A stretch of DNA of 20,916 bases from DASQDN01 sp035630195 (GTDB lineage Bacteria; Acidobacteriota; Terriglobia; Bryobacterales; Bryobacteraceae): NCBI GenBank assembly GCA_035630195.1, contig DASQLD010000277.1:1-20916 (forward strand), given 5' to 3'. The translations under genes and the position numbers were made by a program. Every line of letters begins with the position of its first letter. The stretch's first letter is position 1. Shown in pieces: positions 15,925 through 20,916 of the stretch. The notes under the pieces are model-generated. The model had not been told where the DNA came from. It made no database searches and saw only the letters and a program-made list of their open reading frames with translations.

Positions 15925-18273
15925 TTAGTGCGCCTGCGTCTGTCTCATCTCGAACGGGACACTTTTCACGATACCAATAATAAGATCCCAGAATTGGTAC
16001 CGGTTCGCCTCTGCATTTCGCATGATCGCGCGTACAGTCGGCTGATCGCGAGCATCCAGTTCTCGACCTAGGGCGTAAATCATCAACTTCTCCACCGTCC
16101 CACGAACAAACTGTTCGGGATCGGCAAGAAGCAGGTTCTTCAAACCCGCTGGACCGGAAAACTCCGCGCCACTCGCCAGCTTGCCTGACGGATTGATATC
16201 TCCGCCTTCATCTCGCGTTCGCCATCGGCCGATCACGTCGAAGTTTTCCAGGGCAAATCCAAGTCCATCGATTCGAGCGTGGCACCCCGAGCAGGCCGGA
16301 TTGTTGCGGTGACGCTCCACCTTTTCCCGCGTCGTGAGCTTTCGGCCGCTCAGCGGATTCTCGTCCAACGGCGGAACATTGGCTGGCGGAGGAGGCGGAG
16401 GAGAATTCAACAAATTCTCAAGAATCCATTTACCTCGAAGAACCGGCGAGGTCCTGGCCGCATGCGATGTCAACAGCAGGATGCTTCCCTGGGTGAGTAG
16501 CCCCCCTCGCTGATCATTGCCCTGAAGTGAAACCCGTCGGAAGCCTGGACCGGTCACGCCTGAAATTCCGTAAAGCGAAGCCAGACGCTCATTGAGGTAG
16601 CTGTAGTCTGCATTCAGCAAATCGAGAATGCTGCGGTTCTCGCGGATCAGACTACGAATAAACATACGCGTCTCGGCGCTGAATGCCGCCGCCAGCGCTG
16701 AATCGAACTCCGGGTACGTCTGCTTGTCGGGCTCGATATCGGCGAGGCTGCGCAGCCCGAGCCATTGAGCCGCAAAATTGTCCGCCAGTGCCACTGCGCG
16801 TCGATCCCGAAGCATTCGTCGCACTGAGTCGTCGAGAACCTTATCGTCCGATAGCTTTCCGCTGCTCGCCAAATCAAGCAGGCCATCATCCGGAATACTG
16901 CTCCAGAGAAAGAATGACAGCCGCGACGCGAGCTCAAAACCAGAGACGGGATACACGCTGCCCGCGGGCGCGCTGGGATTGTCAAACTCGAGCCGGAATA
17001 AGAAGTCCGGAGCAAGCAGGACGTCCCGAATCGCAGCCGCGATTGACTCGTCGAACCCTCGCTTTGCGCGTGTGGATCGATACGTTTTCAAGAACGGCCG
17101 CATGTCCGACTCAGATACGTCTCGCCGGAAAGCTCGACGAAGAATTGTGGATAGAATACGCGTCGCGCAGGGCTCTTCTTCTGCACTGGTGGCCGGCTTA
17201 CAAACGAAAATGCGACGACGGCTCGGGGTATCACTTACTCCGCTCACGTCATAAGGCCCCGCAATCTCGATGCGCGTTAGCGCGGGAGGACCGGGTTGTC
17301 CGTCGAAGGCGGCCTCTCCTGCAGTCATACCCGCTATCTCGAAAAGCTTCAGACGCCGACCATCGACACGGAACTCAATGGTGGGACGGATTGCTGTGCC
17401 GAGCAAATCCAGAGGGCCGCCGACGGCTGGTCCGCCGGGTCCCGCGACATCGGAGACCGGTCCTTCGCGGGCTGCGAACTCGTCGGGAAAGGTCACGATG
17501 ACTGTATGCGCTCCCGCTTTGACTCGCATACGGGTACGGAAGAATCGAACGCCTTCGATAGGTGTCAGGCTTTCTTTATTCAGAAATGCGCGCAACTCAT
17601 AATCGCCATCATGGGAAAAATAGTGCCGTACTCGAATGCCCCCGCGCGTACCGAAGGGTAAGTCTTCCTGCCAGGCAGCCTGAGTTCCCGTCGCCGGAAA
17701 AATTTCTGTCACTGGCGCGGCTTCACGGGTTCCAGTGGCGAGCTCACTTACTTTGCGAGCAACTTTGAGGTAGCGCTCCAGAAGAAGAGGCGACATCGAT
17801 AATGCATCGGCGATGTTGTCGAAGCCGGAAGCAATTCCATCTTGAGGCAGCTCTGCGGCCAACGGTAGTTCAATCGCGAGAAGATCCCGGACAGCGTTCT
17901 CGTACTCAGTACGGTTCAATCTGCGGACGAGCGCTTGCCCGGCAAAAGCCGCCTTGTGCGCTGCAGCATCGAGATCTCGTTCAAGTTCCGAGGCGAATCC
18001 CTTCAACGGCGCTTGGCCCGGAGTCGGCGCTCCGGCGGGCGGCATTTCCCCTGCTTTAATCTTGCGAATTACTTTTTCCCAGACATCGGGCTGGCTCGCC
18101 GCGTCCGGGGATACGCCATCCAACACAAACCCGCCGATCTTAGCGCGCGTGTTGTGGCACGTCATGCAATATTTTGTCGAAAGAGCCTGCCGATTGACTG
18201 CTTGCGCCGTCAGCAGCCCCGGAATCACCAGCGATAAGAGGATTGCACTACTACTCATCGATTGCAAGATCAT
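15925..18273 (-). CDS. Secreted multidomain c-type cytochrome (DUF1587/1595/1592/1588/1585)
   Basis: A 782-residue exported protein. After a signal peptide (about 1-25) comes a cytochrome c-like segment with heme motif CMTCH at 36-40 and the downstream MPP typical of planctomycete cytochrome domains. DUF1587 follows at about 117-181 (RRLNRTEYENAVRDLL), then a beta-rich middle (200-350), DUF1595 (about 361-424), DUF1592 (about 435-565, FELASRLSFFLWSSIPDD), DUF1588 (about 577-675) with a second CxxCH, CSGCH at 661-665, and DUF1585 to the end. The architecture is complete for the family. It probably transfers electrons in the periplasm; no substrate is known. The open frame reaches an ATG at 18366, but the first 31 residues are cysteine-rich with no signal, so the ATG at 18273 before MILQSMSSSAILL is preferred. 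It heads the triplet with the DUF1552 and ankyrin genes. Confidence 0.9.
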   Translation of the reverse strand: MILQSMSSSAILLSLVIPGLLTAQAVNRQALSTKYCMTCHNTRAKIGGFVLDGVSPDAASQPDVWEKVIRKIKAGEMPPAGAPTPGQAPLKGFASELERDLDAAAHKAAFAGQALVRRLNRTEYENAVRDLLAIELPLAAELPQDGIASGFDNIADALSMSPLLLERYLKVARKVSELATGTREAAPVTEIFPATGTQAAWQEDLPFGTRGGIRVRHYFSHDGDYELRAFLNKESLTPIEGVRFFRTRMRVKAGAHTVIVTFPDEFAAREGPVSDVAGPGGPAVGGPLDLLGTAIRPTIEFRVDGRRLKLFEIAGMTAGEAAFDGQPGPPALTRIEIAGPYDVSGVSDTPSRRRIFVCKPATSAEEEPCATRILSTILRRAFRRDVSESDMRPFLKTYRSTRAKRGFDESIAAAIRDVLLAPDFLFRLEFDNPSAPAGSVYPVSGFELASRLSFFLWSSIPDDGLLDLASSGKLSDDKVLDDSVRRMLRDRRAVALADNFAAQWLGLRSLADIEPDKQTYPEFDSALAAAFSAETRMFIRSLIRENRSILDLLNADYSYLNERLASLYGISGVTGPGFRRVSLQGNDQRGGLLTQGSILLLTSHAARTSPVLRGKWILENLLNSPPPPPPANVPPLDENPLSGRKLTTREKVERHRNNPACSGCHARIDGLGFALENFDVIGRWRTRDEGGDINPSGKLASGAEFSGPAGLKNLLLADPEQFVRGTVEKLMIYALGRELDARDQPTVRAIMRNAEANRYQFWDLIIGIVKSVPFEMRQTQAH

Positions 18274-18391
18274 GTTATCACCGCACCCGTGAGCACAACG
18301 CCCGACCGGGGCTTCATCCGCGGCGCAGAACATCGCACTGCATTGTTTGCTATTTGCTGGCGCCATGAAGCCACGTGTTCATCTAAACATC
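18274..18391. promoter_or_regulatory. Divergent promoter region, cytochrome gene and dehydrogenase gene
   Basis: These 118 bases lie between two divergently read genes and must carry both promoters if the chosen starts are right. No convincing -35/-10 pair, palindrome or strong ribosome site was found, so nothing further is assigned. Confidence 0.3.
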
Positions 18392-19183
18392 ATGGAGTTA
18401 CGTCTGAACGCAAAACTGGCCCTGATCACGGGATCGACGGCAGGTATTGGGTACGCGATCGCGGAATCGCTGCTGCAAGAAGGCGCCCGTGTCATCGTCA
18501 ATGGCCGGACACAGTCAAGAGTTGATGAAGCCGTTGCGAAGCTTGGGAAGACAGCTCCCGGCGGTGTGCTCGGTCTCGCTGCAGACATGGGTACGGCTGA
18601 GGGCGCCAGTCTTACGACCCAGCGATATCCCGATGTCGACAGACTCATCAACAATCTAGGCATTTTTGAACCTAAGGCATTTGAAGATATAACTGATGGC
18701 GACTGGCTACGGTTTTTCGAGGTAAACGTCATGAGCGGCGTTCGTCTGAGCCGTCACTATTTGCCTCGAATGAAGGCGATGGGATGGGGACGAATCATAT
18801 TCCTCTCGAGTGAATCGGCAGTCCAAATTCCTTCAGAGATGATTCACTATGGAATGACAAAAACCGCCCAGCTTGCGATATCTCGTGGCTTGGCCGAAAC
18901 CACGGCTGGCACTGACGTGACGGTAAACGCAATTCTACCCGGGCCAACCGCCTCGGAAGGCGTGAGCGCATTTGTAGAGAGTCTTGCGGTGGGCCAAGGT
19001 ATAGATCGCCAATCGGTAGAAAACGAGTTCTTCCGATCCATGCGGCCGTCTTCATTACTGCGACGCTTTGCCACACCGGAGGAAGTAGCGGCGCTTGTAA
19101 CCTTTGTTGCCAGCCCTCTGTCTTCGGCTACCAACGGAGCAGCGTTGCGCGTGGACGGCGGAGTAGTGCGTTCGATCGTCTGA
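18392..19183 (+). CDS. Short-chain dehydrogenase/reductase
   Basis: A 263-residue cytoplasmic NAD(P)-dependent oxidoreductase of the classical SDR family. The cofactor motif TGSTAGIG is at 13-20, NNLG (in place of the more usual NNAG) at 87-90, Asn112 in the VNVMSG helix, catalytic Ser140 in FLSSES and the YGMTK pair Tyr153/Lys157. The C-terminal VDGG near 254-257 is the usual last-strand motif. The substrate is not predictable. The frame opens earlier at TTG 18347 and ATG 18365, but the ATG at 18392 places the Rossmann strand a few residues from the N-terminus, as is normal; no clear Shine-Dalgarno sequence supports any of the three. It converges on the glutamyltransferase gene with seven bases between stops. 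Confidence 0.9.
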   Translation: MELRLNAKLALITGSTAGIGYAIAESLLQEGARVIVNGRTQSRVDEAVAKLGKTAPGGVLGLAADMGTAEGASLTTQRYPDVDRLINNLGIFEPKAFEDITDGDWLRFFEVNVMSGVRLSRHYLPRMKAMGWGRIIFLSSESAVQIPSEMIHYGMTKTAQLAISRGLAETTAGTDVTVNAILPGPTASEGVSAFVESLAVGQGIDRQSVENEFFRSMRPSSLLRRFATPEEVAALVTFVASPLSSATNGAALRVDGGVVRSIV

Positions 19184-19190
19184 GAGGCAA

Positions 19191-20916
19191 TTACCGGCCG
19201 AATACGAATCGCCCTCGGCGTGGATCGGCCCCACCGTGAAGTACGCCATTGTCCCGCCAAATCACCGTCGGAGCCGACGAATTGCTCCAATCTGCCGTAA
19301 CTGTCACTTTATGACCGAGCGACGTCAATTTGTCAGCGGTTGCACGCGCAATTCTTCCTTCGATTGCAAGCTTCCCCGGATTAAAGTCATGTCCGGCAAA
19401 GGAACTGTAAAAGTGCTCGGTTTGAAATCTGGGCGCTTCAACCGCCTCCTGGGGCGACATGCCGAAGTCGATGATGTTCAGCAACACCTGAAGCATTGCC
19501 TGATCCTGATTGTCGCCGCCCGGGGTGGACATCGCAATCACCGGCTCACCGTCCTTCGTAACGAGTGTCGGACTCAACGTAACCCGCGGGCGTTTGCCTG
19601 GCGCAAGTTGATTGGGGTGACCTTCCTGGACAACGAAGGACTGTAGTCGAGTGCTGAACGGAATTCCCGTATCGCCCGCAATGACCGACGGCAGCCATGC
19701 TCCACTCGGTGTTGCTGAAAAAAAGTTCCCGTACCGATCGACGACATTGACACACGTCGTGTCCTGGACCACCGTTCCTAAGTTTTCGGCGCTGCCACTC
19801 GATACGGGAGTTACTCCCTCTATTACGCCGGGACGATGCTGCATCGAGGCATGCGTCGGGTCTATGAGTTTGCGCCTGCGTTCAGCATAATCGCGCGATA
19901 ACAACTCCTGCTCAGGAATCTTCGAGAACTTAGGATCGCCATAGTAACGGTCTCGATCGGCAAAAGCTAGCTTCACGGCTTCGATGACCGTATGAAGATA
20001 TTCGGGGCTATTGTGGCCCATAGCCTTCAGATCGAAACCCTCAAGAATGGCCAGAGCTTGCAGCATCACAGGACCTTGCGTCCAGAAGCCCGGCTTATGA
20101 ACTTCGAATCCCCGGTAAGTGAAGTTACGTGGCGTGTCCGACTCTGCGTGGAAATCGCGCATGTCCTCATATCGGATGTATCCACCGTTCGCTTCAGAGA
20201 ACGCCGCAAAGCGCTTCGCCAGACTTCCTTTGTAGAAGTGATCGTGGACTGCGCGAATCTTACGATCGCGCTTACCACGCGATTTCTTCTCAATTGTGAC
20301 CATCTCGCGAAGTGTCTTTGCCAACGTTGGTTCGTGGAAGAGCTCACCGCGAGTCGGAGGATTTCCCGAGGGCATGAAGAACTGTCGTGATGCTGGCCAT
20401 AATTCGAGAACTCGCTGTCCGTTTCGAATGAACAGGGCGAATTCTTCACCTAGCGGAAACCCGTCGGCGTACTCGATCGCCGGAGCCGCAACTTCCGCGA
20501 ACGATTTCGTTCCATGCTTCTCGAGGGCAAGTAGCAATCCACTAAAAGCCCCGGGTAAGATCGCTGCCCTAATCCCCTGTACGGGAATGGGAGGCATCCT
20601 CGAGGCCTTTTCCCATGCTTCGACGGGGCGGTTTCGATATGCCTCGAGGGTCGCCAGCGCCGGAGCAGTTCCGACAGCGCTAATCGCTGTTACTGGCTTG
20701 CCCTTCATCTTCAGCAATAACGGCATCTCACCGCCCAAGCCAAAGCGTGCTTGTTCCGTTACAGCCGCAGCAAGCACTGCGGCAACACCGGCATCCACCG
20801 CGTTGCCGCCTTGTGTCAGCAACCGGTATCCAGCCTCAACTTCAAAATTGTTCGCAGCCGCGACCATTTCCCGCGTACCGCGTACGGGAGGAAACATCGT
20901 CGGCTGAGCCCAGCCT
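19191..20916 (-). CDS. Gamma-glutamyltransferase-family protein (5' end cut by window edge)
   Basis: At least 574 residues of an Ntn-hydrolase of the gamma-glutamyltranspeptidase family, which self-cleaves and then hydrolyses or transfers gamma-glutamyl groups from glutathione-like substrates, normally in the periplasm. An ATG exists at 20897, but the frame stays open to the edge and reads GWAQPT before it, so the true start and signal peptide probably lie outside the window. Numbered from 20897, GGNAVDAGVAA (30-40) and GLGGEMPLL (53-61) are family motifs, the cleavage site is DTTCVNVVD at 379-387 with Thr380 as likely nucleophile, and the oxyanion-side STPGGDNQDQ is at 457-466. The usual histidine after the two threonines is replaced by Cys382. 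The small subunit ends with ADPRRGRFVFGR, close to the family's usual ADPRRDG. Confidence 0.9.
   Translation of the reverse strand, partial: GWAQPTMFPPVRGTREMVAAANNFEVEAGYRLLTQGGNAVDAGVAAVLAAAVTEQARFGLGGEMPLLLKMKGKPVTAISAVGTAPALATLEAYRNRPVEAWEKASRMPPIPVQGIRAAILPGAFSGLLLALEKHGTKSFAEVAAPAIEYADGFPLGEEFALFIRNGQRVLELWPASRQFFMPSGNPPTRGELFHEPTLAKTLREMVTIEKKSRGKRDRKIRAVHDHFYKGSLAKRFAAFSEANGGYIRYEDMRDFHAESDTPRNFTYRGFEVHKPGFWTQGPVMLQALAILEGFDLKAMGHNSPEYLHTVIEAVKLAFADRDRYYGDPKFSKIPEQELLSRDYAERRRKLIDPTHASMQHRPGVIEGVTPVSSGSAENLGTVVQDTTCVNVVDRYGNFFSATPSGAWLPSVIAGDTGIPFSTRLQSFVVQEGHPNQLAPGKRPRVTLSPTLVTKDGEPVIAMSTPGGDNQDQAMLQVLLNIIDFGMSPQEAVEAPRFQTEHFYSSFAGHDFNPGKLAIEGRIARATADKLTSLGHKVTVTADWSNSSAPTVIWRDNGVLHGGADPRRGRFVFGR

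Noticed and set aside
16683..17501. Long plus-strand open frame (272 codons) inside the cytochrome gene
   Set aside because: It lies opposite a gene with clear family motifs along its whole length, its translation is arginine- and proline-rich without recognisable motifs, and it has no ribosome site. It is an antisense shadow.
18274..18366. N-terminal extension of the cytochrome gene to ATG 18366
   Set aside because: It would add 31 cysteine-rich residues ahead of a normal signal peptide and overlap the start region of the divergent dehydrogenase gene.
18347..18391. Longer N-terminus for the short-chain dehydrogenase from TTG 18347 or ATG 18365
   Set aside because: The family normally starts a few residues before the first Rossmann strand, and neither upstream codon has a ribosome site.

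Overview
The window looks like a chromosomal segment of an acidobacterium close to Candidatus Solibacter / Bryobacter. This rests on gene content only: a secreted propeller protein ending in a Solibacter-type C-terminal domain (TIGR03437-like), a 1094-residue TonB-dependent receptor with an N-terminal carboxypeptidase-regulatory domain, a DUF1592 cytochrome / DUF1552 / ankyrin triplet, and several Tat- or Sec-exported enzymes. Twelve protein genes fill nearly the whole window. No tRNA, rRNA, CRISPR array, insertion sequence or phage gene was seen, and no gene-free stretch exceeds about 215 bases.

Left part (1-4307, all minus strand). A leftward cluster starts in the intergenic region 4308-4520 and reads, in order: a small secreted propeller-like protein (DUF6454-like), a Gfo/Idh/MocA oxidoreductase with a twin-arginine signal, the N- and C-terminal halves of a split transketolase (coupled by a TAATG overlap), and the start of a HisKA_3 sensor kinase that runs off the left edge. 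The theme is sugar oxidation and pentose-phosphate interconversion.

Middle plus-strand pair (4521-7526). A secreted PQQ-like propeller protein is followed after 15 bases by an exported fusion of an alpha/beta-hydrolase esterase and an SMP-30/gluconolactonase propeller. These genes diverge from the left cluster and converge on the next block.

Central minus-strand block (7535-18273). Reading leftward: a secreted multidomain c-type cytochrome (DUF1587/1595/1592/1588/1585), a Tat-exported DUF1552 protein, a secreted ankyrin-repeat protein, then, after a 115-base gap with a candidate promoter and direct repeats, the TonB-dependent receptor and a secreted propeller protein with the Solibacter C-terminal domain. 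The first three genes are 10 and 0 bases apart and look like one translationally linked unit. This triplet of exported proteins, possibly with the receptor, is the best candidate here for an undescribed system; its function is unknown.

Right part (18392-20916). A short-chain dehydrogenase on the plus strand diverges from the cytochrome gene and converges on a gamma-glutamyltransferase-family gene that is cut by the right edge and carries Thr-Thr-Cys where Thr-Thr-His is usual at the self-cleavage site.

Most products carry export signals, so the region describes an envelope-centred system for taking up and oxidising organic matter, with a cytoplasmic transketolase handling sugar phosphates. 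That functional link between the blocks is inference from gene content.
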